A stretch of DNA of 30,410 bases from Prevotellaceae bacterium UBA6398. GTDB taxonomy: Bacteria > Bacteroidota > Bacteroidia > Bacteroidales > Bacteroidaceae. The position numbers and the translations under genes were made by a program. The notes beneath the pieces were generated by a model. That model worked only from the letters and a program-made list of their open reading frames with translations, did no database searches and was not told where the DNA came from. How positions within the stretch are numbered: the stretch's first letter is position 1; each line of letters starts with the position of its first letter. Positions 1 to 8,667 of the stretch are shown piece after piece. Where the stretch lies: the NCBI GenBank assembly GCA_002437495.1, contig DJQA01000011.1:865-31274 (forward strand), given 5' to 3'.

Positions 1-63
1 GTTTTTGCTGTATTGCGCTGTTGGCTTGCAATGATTTGCATTGCGGCTCATGTGCAAGCATGT

Positions 64-86
64 AGGGGCGTATGCCATACGCCCCT
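64..86. repeat. REP-like palindrome, copy 1
   Basis: Perfect 10-bp arms AGGGGCGTAT / ATACGCCCCT around a 3-nt centre (GCC). The same palindrome recurs at about 6951-7437 and at 30389-30410. It is intergenic. A bacterial interspersed palindrome is inferred; no transposase is visible nearby. Confidence 0.85.
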
Positions 87-138
87 GCGTTTAGCGAATA
101 CCAACAGCCTGCATATTTTGTCGAATATGCAGCAAAAA

Positions 139-153
139 GCATACGCCCCTACA
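139..153. repeat. REP-like palindrome, half copy
   Basis: GCATACGCCCCTACA matches the right arm and flank of the palindrome at 64-86, but the left arm is missing. It is either a decayed copy or a partner half. Confidence 0.6.
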
Positions 154-173
154 AGCGGCGTAAAAAGAAACCG

Positions 174-262
174 TAAAAACTACATCGGATGTAGAAAAAA
201 ACATGTCCTATGTAGAAAAAATTATATCAGACATATTTTTTCTTATGTCCTATGTGGTTTTC
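174..262. repeat. AT-rich dispersed repeat (ACATAGGAC/ACATCAGAC family), locus 1
   Basis: Contains the words TATGTCCTATGTAG, ATTATATCAGACAT and TATGTCCTATGTGG at about 20-nt periodicity, plus a near-palindrome CTACATCGGATGTAG at 180-194. The same words recur at 20116-20190, 23177-23320 and 27199-27345. No coding signal supports translation. Function unknown. Confidence 0.7.
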
Positions 263-685
263 GGAGAGTTTCGGAAAAGGCATCGTTTTGGGGTTTGCAG
301 GAATTGCATGAACGAAGTATTTTGTTTTTTTGATTACTATATATATGTATAGGCATGTGGCATGCGCCCGATGCTCCATCGCATGAACCGCGTATGCAAT
401 AACAGCCATCCGTCGCCCGAAAGTTTGCGCGTAATTGAATAAATATGGGCAGACTGTTAACTTTAATTGTCAAAACGGCGGGGAAAGTACAAAAATGTTT
501 CTTTTTGGCTAATTTCCCGAAAATATTGTTGTTTTGTCTTTTTGCTTTTTTAAGGTTATTTTCGGAGCATGAGTAAAGAAATAGGGTGCGTAATAAAGCG
601 AAAACCAGGCAAAATTGTGCCGTTTTGTAAAAAAAGAGACTAAAACACCTGTTTGCTCCATAAAAACGAGTCATAATGTTGTGTT

Positions 686-714
686 TTTGCTGTTAAAATA
701 AATTCCTACTTTTG
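686..714 (+). promoter_or_regulatory. Promoter of the SusC/SusD operon
   Basis: A Bacteroidota-type -7 box TACTTTTG lies at 707-714, with a -33 element TTTG at 686-689. The 17-nt spacer is slightly shorter than the usual 19-20. Transcription would start near 721, giving a leader of roughly 145 nt before the ATG at 866. Confidence 0.6.
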
Positions 715-865
715 CAAAAATGTATGAAGCGGCGCATGGATAATATTACAGGTTTTGCATATTTACGTGGTGGTGAAAGCGCTGCTAAAATTTATGGCAT
801 ACGAAAGAGATATACAACATATAACATACAATACAAAAACTAAGTTTAATCTAAAAAGTAAGATT

Positions 866-3800
866 ATGGGTAAAAAATTGATGATGCTTTTATTGGGAGC
901 CTTCACGTGCCTCCTTGTAAACGCACAAGTCAAGACCGTAACTGGACGCGTTACCTCCGCAGACAACGGCGAGTCGTTGGTCGGTGTGAGCGTCAGTGTG
1001 CCCGGCACGACAGTCGGTGTGAACACCGACGGGGACGGTCGCTTCACGCTTTCAAAACTTCCCGCGTCTGCTAAGCAGCTGCGCTTCTCGTTCATAGGAA
1101 TGGAGACGCAGGTACTGCCGGTGAAGAGCGTGATGAACGTAGCTCTCAAATCCAACGACAAGGTGCTCGGCGGCGTGGTTGTAACAGCGCTCGGCATCAA
1201 ACGTTCCGAAAAGTCGTTGGGCTATTCGGCAACGTCGGTGAAGACCGACGAAATCACCGAAACCCGCAACGCCAACGTGATGGACGGCTTGCAGGGCAAG
1301 ATTGCCGGTGTGTCGATTTCGAACAACAGTGCCCCGGGCTCTACAAACTCGGTTATCATACGTGGTTTCCAATCGTTGGCAGGCAGCAACCAGCCGCTGT
1401 ATGTCATTGACGGTGTGCCTATGAGCAACGAGGCAATCCAGAGCTCCGATGAACTTAACCACAACTACGACTTCGGTAGCGGCGCAAACGCCATCAACCC
1501 CGACGATGTGGCAGAGATGACTGTCCTCAAGGGTGCTGCGGCAACCGCACTCTACGGCTCGCGTGCCGCAAACGGCGTTATCATGATTACCACCAAAAAA
1601 GGACGCAAGCGCGACAAAGGCCTCGGCGTAACATACAACGGCGGTATCCAGTTCTCCAACGTGGCTCGTCTCGTTGAGATGCAGAACCGTTTCGGTCAGG
1701 GTGCGAGTGGCGAACACGTGCAGATAGAGAACGGCTCGTGGGGTCCGCGTTTCGACGGTCTCGAGAGGGTTTACGGATATGTTTACGACAACTCGCAGCG
1801 CGTAAAGAGCTACAGCCCAATCAAGAACAATATTCGCGACTTCTTCGATACCGGCGTTATGTTCAACAACAGCGTGTCGTTCGACGGCGCAACCGATAAG
1901 AGCGACTTCTTCGTTTCTCTTTCGAACATCAACAACAACGGTGTCTTCCCCACACGTGCTGACGCTTACAACAAATATACATTCAGTACTAACGGCAGCT
2001 ATCGTGTTAACAACAAGCTTACATTCTCATCAACGGTGAACTATTCTTACCAAAAGAACAACTTCATTTCCACCGGTCAGAGACTCAACCCTATTTATGC
2101 ACTCTACAATGTGCCCCGCGATGTTAGCATCACCGCGCAGAAGGACCTTAGTGATCCTTTCAACACCCCGGGCTACTACTACACTCCCTATAACGCCACC
2201 AACCCCTACTACATCCTGAAGAACTATTTGGATGAGTCTGAAGTGGACAAACTGTGGGGCAAGTTCCAGGCCGACTACAGCATCTTCGACTTCCTGAAGT
2301 TCACCTACCGCGTGGGAATGGACTACACCATACACAAAACCCGCAGCGGTATTCCCAACATGAGCGCGTTGTGGGCAGGAACTCCCAACTGGGATAACAA
2401 CGGCGAAATAAGCGGACAGAAGGGATGGGTCTACACAATGGACCGCAGGGAACGCCTCATCGATCAGGACTTCCTGCTTAACTTCTCGAAGCCTATAAAC
2501 GATGACTTCAACCTCGACGCAATTGTGGGTCTTAACACTCACGAGCGCAAGCTTTCGATTGCATCGCAGGAAGTTAACAGCCTTGACGTTCCCACATGGT
2601 TCAACACAGGCAACTCGGGAAGTACTCCCGCCATCGTTGACCACAGCTACCACAGCCGTCTCGTGGGTCTCTACGGACAGGTTGAGGGTTCTTGGAAAGA
2701 CATGGTTTACCTCACCGTTACCGGCCGCAACGACTGGTCGTCAACGCTCCCCAAGGCAAACCGCTCGTATTTCTATCCCGGCTTCACCGGCAGCTTCGTG
2801 TTCACCGAACTCCTTCCAAGGGAACTCAAAGACATAATCTCGTTCGGCAAGTTCCGTGCCGCTTGGGGTAAGACAGGTAACGATGCGTCATGGTATAGCA
2901 CACAGACTGTTTACGCACAGGCAGGAGCCACCACCGGCTTTGGTTCACTTAACTTCCCGCTCAACGGCGTTAACGCTTTCACCCTCTCAAACATTATGGG
3001 CAACGACAAACTTAAGCCCGAGATGACAACCGAGTGGGAACTTGGTCTCAACATGGCTTTCCTCCACAACCGCTTGTCGTTCGACTTCGCATATTACAAT
3101 CGTAGCACAAACAACCAAACCCTCGCCATGAACCTTGACCCGGGTTCCGGCTACACGCGCCGCTATGTTAACTTGGGCGAAATAACCAACAAGGGTGTGG
3201 AACTCCTCATCCAGGGTACTCCCATCAAAACACGCGACTGGCAGTGGGATCTCAATATGAACTGGACACTCAACCGCTCAAAGGTTGTCAGCCTTCCTAA
3301 GGATCTTGGCTCTGAAGTTGCCATATTCGGCTTCAGCGGTGGAACCGGTTTGTATGCTGTCAAGGGAATGCCCCTCGGCATGTACAAGGCTCAGAAACTC
3401 GAGCACGACCCCGAAGGACACGTAGTTGTGTCGGCAAAGAACGGTTTGCCCGTAAAGAGCGACAAATACGATTATTGCGGCGACATGAACCACAAATACA
3501 CTCTTGGATGGGGTACAACCCTTCGCTGGAAGGACTTCAGCATAACAGCCAATATGGAGGCACGCGTGGGCGGTAAGGTGTACACCCGCACAAAGGGCGT
3601 TGTGTATTTCACCGGTATCGCAAAGCAGACTGTTTACAACGACCGTAAGCCGTTCATCGTCCCCAACTCGGTTAACAAGGTAACCGCTGCCGATGGTAGC
3701 GTTTCATACGTAGAGAACACCACAGCTTTGAGCTACAACTACATTCAGAGCTACTGGGCTGACCAATACGACTGCGATGCTTCCGACCTCGTAAGCCGCA

Positions 3801-4048
3801 GCTTCGTGAAACTCCGCGATGTGGCTTTAACCTGGAATCTCCCGAAGAGGTGGATTGACAGAACATTCCTGACAGGCGCATCCGTTTCTTTGTTCGGTCG
3901 CAACCTGCTTATGTGGACTCCGAGCGACAACACGTTTTTTGACCCAGAAAGTTCCTCTTTCAGCGGCGACCTTGCCGCAATGTTCGGCGAGTATGGTACA
4001 AACCCATCAACCCGCACCTACGGTTTCAACATTAAGATCAGCTTCTAA
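866..4048 (+). CDS. SusC/RagA-family TonB-dependent outer-membrane transporter
   Basis: An outer-membrane beta-barrel that imports a ligand captured by its SusD partner, powered by TonB. The 1060-aa product begins with a signal peptide (MGKKLMMLLLGAF, cleavage after about VNA). A carboxypeptidase-regulatory-like domain follows (VTGRVTSADNGESLVGVSV, about residues 24-100). Next is a plug domain with DGLQGKIAGVSI and PLYVIDGVPM, then a long barrel ending in aromatic KISF, as SusC proteins do. An in-frame ATG at 755 would add 37 residues before the signal peptide, so I chose 866. The gene for its SusD partner starts 18 nt downstream. No sigma or anti-sigma regulator is in the window, and the ligand cannot be read from sequence. 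Confidence 0.95.
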   Translation: MGKKLMMLLLGAFTCLLVNAQVKTVTGRVTSADNGESLVGVSVSVPGTTVGVNTDGDGRFTLSKLPASAKQLRFSFIGMETQVLPVKSVMNVALKSNDKVLGGVVVTALGIKRSEKSLGYSATSVKTDEITETRNANVMDGLQGKIAGVSISNNSAPGSTNSVIIRGFQSLAGSNQPLYVIDGVPMSNEAIQSSDELNHNYDFGSGANAINPDDVAEMTVLKGAAATALYGSRAANGVIMITTKKGRKRDKGLGVTYNGGIQFSNVARLVEMQNRFGQGASGEHVQIENGSWGPRFDGLERVYGYVYDNSQRVKSYSPIKNNIRDFFDTGVMFNNSVSFDGATDKSDFFVSLSNINNNGVFPTRADAYNKYTFSTNGSYRVNNKLTFSSTVNYSYQKNNFISTGQRLNPIYALYNVPRDVSITAQKDLSDPFNTPGYYYTPYNATNPYYILKNYLDESEVDKLWGKFQADYSIFDFLKFTYRVGMDYTIHKTRSGIPNMSALWAGTPNWDNNGEISGQKGWVYTMDRRERLIDQDFLLNFSKPINDDFNLDAIVGLNTHERKLSIASQEVNSLDVPTWFNTGNSGSTPAIVDHSYHSRLVGLYGQVEGSWKDMVYLTVTGRNDWSSTLPKANRSYFYPGFTGSFVFTELLPRELKDIISFGKFRAAWGKTGNDASWYSTQTVYAQAGATTGFGSLNFPLNGVNAFTLSNIMGNDKLKPEMTTEWELGLNMAFLHNRLSFDFAYYNRSTNNQTLAMNLDPGSGYTRRYVNLGEITNKGVELLIQGTPIKTRDWQWDLNMNWTLNRSKVVSLPKDLGSEVAIFGFSGGTGLYAVKGMPLGMYKAQKLEHDPEGHVVVSAKNGLPVKSDKYDYCGDMNHKYTLGWGTTLRWKDFSITANMEARVGGKVYTRTKGVVYFTGIAKQTVYNDRKPFIVPNSVNKVTAADGSVSYVENTTALSYNYIQSYWADQYDCDASDLVSRSFVKLRDVALTWNLPKRWIDRTFLTGASVSLFGRNLLMWTPSDNTFFDPESSSFSGDLAAMFGEYGTNPSTRTYGFNIKISF

Positions 4049-4066
4049 ACATAAGAACAGTAAAGC

Positions 4067-5560
4067 ATGAAAAAAATATTATTATTGTCAGCAATAGGAC
4101 TTGCCACACTTACGGGCTGCGGCAGCCTTGACATCAACGAAGACCCCAACAACCCCAGTGGGGGAAATGTGGGCGTGAGCCTCATAATGCCGGCGGCGCA
4201 GAACTATGTGGCTGTTACGGTAGGCGACGATATGTACAATACTGCCGGTTTCTTCGTGCAGTATTTCGAACAAGCTCCCGTTGGCAACCAGAACAATAAG
4301 TATACGTGGTATCAGCTAACTGTGGATGACAACATCTCCGACCGCTGGTACAGTAACATATATGCCGGCGCACTCCAGGATATAGAGGAGATAAAGAGCA
4401 AAACCAAGAATACATACGATCTGTTTGCTGCAACCGCACTCCGTGCATACGCCTTGCAGCTTATTGTTGACGCAACCGGCGAGGCTCCTTACACCGAGGC
4501 CAACAAAGGCGCGAGCGTACAGAAGCCAAAGTATGACGATGGCAAAACCATTTATGAGGGAGTTCTGAAGGAACTCGACGATGCCGAGGCTGCTCTCAAC
4601 CCCGATGACGTTGCAATGGAGGCAAAAGACCTTATAGCCAACGGTAACATCAAGCAGTGGAAAGGATTCGTTAATGCACTCCGCGTGCGTATGTATCTGC
4701 GCATGATACAGGGCGGCGTTGACGTGGCAAACTACACTGCAAAGCTCAAGGACGTGGTAAGCAAGGGAGAGTTCTTTACGGGCAACTTCGAATACCAGCC
4801 GGGCTTTGCCGAAGAAACCAACAAGAGCAACCCTTGGTATGACACCAACAAGCGTAATCTTGGCGGCAACAACCACGTGGCTGCGCTGCCTATCGTAAGC
4901 TATATGAACCTCACCAACGACCCGCGTATTGCTTACTCTTTCAAAAAGGCAACCGAAGGCGATAACGCCGGTCAGTATGCAGGTCTCCTGCCGGGTTCGC
5001 ACCTGGAAAAAGGCTACACCTACTCTGATAACGGTGTGGTGAGCGTATTGAACTATTATGCAACCAAACCGGTTGAGTTCTTCACACAGGCAGAATTGCA
5101 GTTCCTTCTTTCAGAGGTTTACCTCAAATACTTCAACGATGAGGCTAAGGCCAAGGCTGCATACGAAGCCGGCGTAAAGGCCGACTTTGAAACACGCGGC
5201 ATAAGTGGCGCGGATGAGTTCCTTGCCCAGAAGAGCACCTCTTGGGATGCTCAGAGCGGAAACGATGCAAAGCTCAAGCTTGTTTACATGCAGAAGTGGG
5301 TTGCCCTTCTCTATATGGATCACATGGAGGCTTGGTCGGAACAACGCCGCACCAATGTTCCCTCTTGGGGGCTTACCGGTAAGGAATACGAGGCCGACAA
5401 GACAAAATATGTTGCCGGCGACCTTATCTATCCCTACCGCGACGACCTTGGCGAAAAGGCTGCACCCTTGCGCGTGTTCTACTCCACATCGAGCAAGAAC
5501 CTTAACGAAAACGTTCCCGAGCAGCCGGCTCTCACAACTCCTGTGTTCTGGGATAAATAA
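4067..5560 (+). CDS. SusD/RagB-like surface lipoprotein (SusD-like_2 type)
   Basis: A cell-surface lid that binds the ligand and sits on the SusC barrel. The 497-aa product has an SPII signal MKKILLLSAIGLATLTGC with lipid-modified Cys18. It is followed by LDINEDPNNP, a hallmark of the SusD-like_2 family (PF12771). The body is helical with family-like stretches such as ALRAYALQLIVDATGEAPYTEA and the tail segment RRTNVPSW. Length fits the family (about 480-550 aa). It lies 18 nt after the SusC gene and 29 nt before the next lipoprotein gene, so cotranscription is likely. The substrate is unknown and no glycosidase or peptidase gene lies in the same operon. Confidence 0.92.
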   Translation: MKKILLLSAIGLATLTGCGSLDINEDPNNPSGGNVGVSLIMPAAQNYVAVTVGDDMYNTAGFFVQYFEQAPVGNQNNKYTWYQLTVDDNISDRWYSNIYAGALQDIEEIKSKTKNTYDLFAATALRAYALQLIVDATGEAPYTEANKGASVQKPKYDDGKTIYEGVLKELDDAEAALNPDDVAMEAKDLIANGNIKQWKGFVNALRVRMYLRMIQGGVDVANYTAKLKDVVSKGEFFTGNFEYQPGFAEETNKSNPWYDTNKRNLGGNNHVAALPIVSYMNLTNDPRIAYSFKKATEGDNAGQYAGLLPGSHLEKGYTYSDNGVVSVLNYYATKPVEFFTQAELQFLLSEVYLKYFNDEAKAKAAYEAGVKADFETRGISGADEFLAQKSTSWDAQSGNDAKLKLVYMQKWVALLYMDHMEAWSEQRRTNVPSWGLTGKEYEADKTKYVAGDLIYPYRDDLGEKAAPLRVFYSTSSKNLNENVPEQPALTTPVFWDK

Positions 5561-5589
5561 AATTTGAAACAGTTAATATGACATTCAAA

Positions 5590-6279
5590 ATGAAAAAGAT
5601 TATAAGTTTGTTCGCACTTGCCGCATTCGTGCTCGTGGGCTTTTCTTCCTGCGACTACGACGGAAAGGACGATGCGTATGTCACACATTACGTTTCCATT
5701 GACTTGAAGGAGGGTGATACGTATCTTGTGCCTGTAGGCTCGAAATATGTTGACCCCGGATACACCGCAACCGAAGGCACCGAGGACGTAACCAAAGATG
5801 TGAAAGTAAGTGGCGAGGTTGACGCAAACAAGATGGGTATATACACTTTAACCTATTCGGCGGTTAACAAAGACGGCTTCTCGGCATCGGTTGCTCGCAA
5901 AGTGCTTGTTTACGACCCCGCAATAACCACTGACATCAGCGGCACATATAAAGTTACGAGCACCGAAGGCTCGCAGGCTCTGTTTGACAAGTATTCCGTT
6001 AAAGGAAACTCCGTAGTACTTACTCAGCTTGCTCCGGGCTTATATTCCATAAGCGACTACTGGGCAGGTTTGTACGATGTAACAGTGGGATATGGCGCTG
6101 CCTACAGATGCTCGGGATACTTTTCCTTGGGCAAGGACAACAGCATAAATGGCATATCAAGCTCTGACCCTTGGAACAGCCCCATGGAGAGCGTTACGGG
6201 CAGCTACAATCCCGAAACAGGCAAAGTTACCATGGATGTGAAGATCAGTTACCACCTTGTAATGGTGCTTGAGAAATAA
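5590..6279 (+). CDS. Ig-like-fold lipoprotein (DUF5011/DUF5012 type) of the Sus operon
   Basis: Probable surface-exposed accessory lipoprotein of the SusCD system. The 229-aa product starts MKKIISLFALAAF and has a lipobox ending at Cys21 (FSSC). Residues about 37-112 resemble the DUF5011-like Ig fold: GSKYVDPGYTATEG, then GIYTLTYSAVNKDGFSA and a closing VLVYDP. The C-terminal half (about 115-229) is a beta-rich unassigned domain. An in-frame ATG at 5578 would add four residues. I prefer 5590 because MKK directly precedes the hydrophobic segment. A role as a surface glycan- or ligand-binding protein is inferred from position only. Confidence 0.8.
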   Translation: MKKIISLFALAAFVLVGFSSCDYDGKDDAYVTHYVSIDLKEGDTYLVPVGSKYVDPGYTATEGTEDVTKDVKVSGEVDANKMGIYTLTYSAVNKDGFSASVARKVLVYDPAITTDISGTYKVTSTEGSQALFDKYSVKGNSVVLTQLAPGLYSISDYWAGLYDVTVGYGAAYRCSGYFSLGKDNSINGISSSDPWNSPMESVTGSYNPETGKVTMDVKISYHLVMVLEK

Positions 6280-6304
6280 TTAAACAAAAAACAGGATTTC
6301 AATC

Positions 6305-6856
6305 ATGAAGAAATATCTATTATTGATAGCAGCAGCGCTGGTGATGGGTTTCACCTCTTGCGACAGCGACCCCAGCGACAGCAGCACAAGTGCCGGCGGC
6401 ACAAAGGTTGAGAAGCTGGCAGGCGCATGGGTCGTGAGCGTGTTCACTTGCGACGAGCAGGGCGATGATGTTGCCAATATCGACAGTTGGAAGTGGGAAG
6501 AAGCCGGAGCTTTCGGCAGCGACCTTATGACCTACAACACGGCTGCCAACAAGAGCAACGAGATGTGGGTTGACGATCAGGGCGAGTGCAACTTCGGCGG
6601 CGTCAATGACTACAGCCACAAGGTTAAGGTTGGTGTCAAGGGTATGACTTTCTCGGTAAAGGAAGGCAACAACCAGTATGGCAAGCCTGTAACAATCATC
6701 GGCGGCAAGGTGCTGGAGAACGCTGCCACCGTTGAGAAGGACCGCGGACATAAAATCAAGGCCGACAGCATAGTTTACTATGTGAAGGTTGACGGAGCGT
6801 CCTATGGTTACCTCAAGGTGTCGGGTTATCTTAGCGCATCCACAGGAACGAACTAA
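6305..6856 (+). CDS. Lipid_bd-like putative lipoprotein, last gene of the Sus operon
   Basis: The 183-aa product has an SPII signal MKKYLLLIAAALVMGFTSC with lipid-modified Cys19. A Ser/Asp-rich linker is followed by a compact beta-rich domain: KLAGAWVVSVF, then LMTYNTAANKSNEMWVDD and HKIKADSIVYYV. This pattern resembles the lipid-binding putative hydrolase family (PF12888), often encoded beside SusD-like genes. No catalytic residues can be identified, and the hydrolase part of the family name is not supported by what I see. It lies 25 nt after the preceding gene and directly before a strong terminator. Confidence 0.7.
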   Translation: MKKYLLLIAAALVMGFTSCDSDPSDSSTSAGGTKVEKLAGAWVVSVFTCDEQGDDVANIDSWKWEEAGAFGSDLMTYNTAANKSNEMWVDDQGECNFGGVNDYSHKVKVGVKGMTFSVKEGNNQYGKPVTIIGGKVLENAATVEKDRGHKIKADSIVYYVKVDGASYGYLKVSGYLSASTGTN

Positions 6857-6884
6857 GTAACGTTTTAGTTACACATATACAAAA

Positions 6885-6925
6885 AACTTTCCCCGGGCAT
6901 TCAAGTGCTCGGGGAAAGTTTTTTT
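6885..6925 (+). terminator. Rho-independent terminator of the SusCD operon
   Basis: Stem AACTTTCCCCGGGCA / TGCTCGGGGAAAGTT with a 6-nt loop and one G-T pair, followed by a run of T. It starts 28 nt after the last stop codon of the operon. Confidence 0.92.
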
Positions 6926-6927
6926 AT

Positions 6928-7621
6928 TGCCTTTTCATAGGCGCAAATTCAGGGTGTATGGCATACGCCCCTACGGCGGCGGAATACGCAACAGCGCGGT
7001 AACGATAACGGCCGGACGCGGGTTATCGTGTGGTGCAACGGATGCGGTTGCGTGGAAGATGTTGTGCGCACATACAAAAAAGAGAATGCGGGAATTGTAG
7101 GGGCGTATGGCATACGCCCTGTATTTGTTCGCATGAGCCGCGCCGCAAACCTCCGTCGCGACATTGCCAATCCGCGCATTTCCGGGCGTATGCCATACGC
7201 CCCTACGGCGGCGGAATACGCAACAGCGCGGTAACGATAACGGCCGGACGCGGGTTATCGTGTGATGCAACGGATGCGGTTGCTTTGAAGATGTTGTGCG
7301 CACATACAAAAAAGGAAATGCGGGAATTGTAGGGGCGTATGGCATACGCCCTGTACACCGCCGCATGAGCCGCGCCGCAAACCTCCGCCGCAACATCGCA
7401 AATCCGCGCAATTCGGGCGTATGCCATACGCCCCTACGGCGTTGCGATTTGTTTGTTGATTGTGTTGTCGCGCGTTTTTCCTGTATTCTGCCGCATGAAA
7501 ACACGTCAGAAAATGGCGTAATCCGAAAAATCATAATTTGTGTTTTGCAAAAACGGTGCAAATCCGAATATGTGCAGCGCGTCTTTATGGCGGGCGAAAA
7601 CGCCGTGTGGGGGCAAATTTC
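6928..7621. other. Intergenic region holding a palindrome array
   Basis: About 700 bp without a credible gene. Long open frames on both strands run through the repeats, and their translations simply repeat the palindrome (PYAPT, WHTP). The left 510 bp is the tandem array described separately. 7440-7621 is unique sequence leading to azlC. Confidence 0.75.
6951..7437. repeat. 232-bp tandem duplication with alternating REP-like palindromes
   Basis: The sequence from 6962 recurs at 7194 (period 232) and its first bases occur again at 7425 (period 231). This gives two nearly identical units plus a partial third. Palindromes occur at 6951-6975, 7096-7122, 7184-7207, 7328-7353 and 7414-7437. Successive copies alternate orientation: the CGCCCCTACGGCG flank, then the inverted AATTGTAGGGGCG flank. 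This resembles a composite BIME-like arrangement. Unit differences are scattered substitutions (for example GTGGAAGATG versus CTTTGAAGATG). Confidence 0.9.
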
Positions 7622-7629
7622 TAATTTTG
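7622..7629 (+). promoter_or_regulatory. Possible -7 box for azlC
   Basis: TAATTTTG matches TAnnTTTG, but I see no -33 element at the right distance. If it is used, transcription starts near 7636, so GTG 7634 would not be the start and GTG 7649 is favoured. Confidence 0.35.
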
Positions 7630-7648
7630 CATTGTGGAGACAAAATGT

Positions 7649-8344
7649 GTGAAACCGTGGAGAGGCGCGCTCAAGGCGGCGTTTCCTTATACCGTTCCCA
7701 TCTTTGCCGGGTTTTGGTTTATGGGCATGGCCTACGGACTGCTTATGAGCCGTGAGGGTTTCGGCTTTCAATGGCCGATGCTTATGGCTATGATAATTTA
7801 CAGCGGTTCGGTGGAGTTTGTAGCCGTGCGTATGCTGTTGGGGAGTTTCCAGCCGCTGCAGTTTTTCATGATAGCCCTGTTTATATGTGCGCGCCATTTG
7901 TTTTACGGCATTTCGATGCTTGAAAGGTTCAAGGGTATGGGGTGGAAGAAAATTCCGCTGATATACGGAATGTGCGATGAGACATTCTCGGTTAACTATA
8001 CGGCTCGCATTCCCGACAACATCGACAAGGGGTGGTTTATGCTCTGGGTTACGGCTCTCGATTTTGTGTATTGGGTGAGCGGCGCAACCATTGGCGGACT
8101 TTTCGGCTCGTATGTGAAGTTTGACACCCGCGGGCTCGGCTTTGTTATGACAGCAATGTTCGTAACCATTTTCACGGAGCAGTGGATGAAGGAGAAAAAC
8201 CACGCGGCCTCTCTTTTGGGCATCGGGCTTTCGGTGGTGTCGCTTGTTGTTTTCGGGCCGGGTAGCTTTGTTGTGCCGGCAATGGTGGCGATGGTTTTGT
8301 GTTTCATGGGTATGAGAAAAAGGCTTGAGGAGGCAGATTCATGA
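7649..8344 (+). CDS. AzlC-family branched-chain amino acid permease subunit
   Basis: Large membrane subunit of an AzlCD-type exporter; in Bacillus azlC mediates azaleucine resistance and the family exports branched-chain amino acids. The product (231 aa from this start) has the family opening KAAFPYTVPIFAGFWFMGMAYG and several hydrophobic helices. The segment MIIYSGSVEFVAVRMLLG is followed by ARHLFYGISMLERFKG, which is typical of AzlC. Only GTG starts fit: 7634 adds five residues, and 7649 matches both the usual start of homologs and the upstream -7 box. Its stop overlaps the azlD start as ATGA, indicating translational coupling. Confidence 0.9.
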   Translation: MKPWRGALKAAFPYTVPIFAGFWFMGMAYGLLMSREGFGFQWPMLMAMIIYSGSVEFVAVRMLLGSFQPLQFFMIALFICARHLFYGISMLERFKGMGWKKIPLIYGMCDETFSVNYTARIPDNIDKGWFMLWVTALDFVYWVSGATIGGLFGSYVKFDTRGLGFVMTAMFVTIFTEQWMKEKNHAASLLGIGLSVVSLVVFGPGSFVVPAMVAMVLCFMGMRKRLEEADS

Positions 8345-8667
8345 CCATTACGCAACAAATAGCCACGGTGGCGATACTCGCCCTTGCCACATCGCTTACG
8401 CGCTTTGTGCCGTTCGTGCTGTTTAGTGGCAGTCGTACACCGCGCTATATTCGATATTTGAGCCGGGTTTTGCCTCCGGCGGTGTTCGGTATGCTTGTGG
8501 TGTATTGCATGAAGGATGTGGATTTCGCATCGGGTAGTCATGGCATTCCCGAGCTCGCTGGCGTTGTGGTTACTGTGCTTTTGCATTTGCGCTGGCGCAG
8601 AATGCTTGTGTCGATAATGGGTGGCACACTGTGCTATATGCTACTTGTGCAGTATGTGTTTTGTTAG
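8341..8667 (+). CDS. AzlD-family branched-chain amino acid transport subunit
   Basis: Small membrane partner of AzlC. The 108-aa product has the AzlD pattern: N-terminal helix with ALATSLTRFVPFVLF, a short loop with RTPRYIRYLSRVLPPAVFGMLVVYCM, and C-terminal LHLRWRRMLVSIMGGTLCYMLL. The ATG overlaps the azlC TGA (ATGA). The stop codon at 8665-8667 overlaps the menA stop on the opposite strand. Confidence 0.9.
   Translation: MTITQQIATVAILALATSLTRFVPFVLFSGSRTPRYIRYLSRVLPPAVFGMLVVYCMKDVDFASGSHGIPELAGVVVTVLLHLRWRRMLVSIMGGTLCYMLLVQYVFC

Larger units (their letters stand above)
1..685. other. Intergenic region with repeats, no convincing gene
   Basis: I see no protein or RNA gene in this leading stretch. 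The open frames read through palindromic repeat copies and have no recognisable domain or signal peptide. It holds a full palindrome at 64-86, a half copy at 139-153 and an AT-rich dispersed repeat at about 174-262. The stretch 440-680 is AT-rich and leads into the promoter of the SusC operon. Confidence 0.7.

Noticed and set aside
13..333. A 106-codon open frame at the window start
   Set aside because: Runs through two palindrome copies and the AT-rich repeat; no domain and unlikely codon use.
755..865. Upstream ATG extension of the SusC gene
   Set aside because: Would place 37 residues before an otherwise perfect signal peptide; the segment lies in the leader.
6951..7437. Possible CRISPR array
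   Set aside because: Repeats are palindromes in alternating orientation at unequal spacing (about 60-145 bp); spacers are themselves duplicated; no cas genes.
6971..8203. A 410-codon minus-strand open frame covering the palindrome array and azlC
   Set aside because: Its translation is repeated palindrome sequence (PYAPT, WHTP) followed by the antisense of azlC; no start context, domain or signal.
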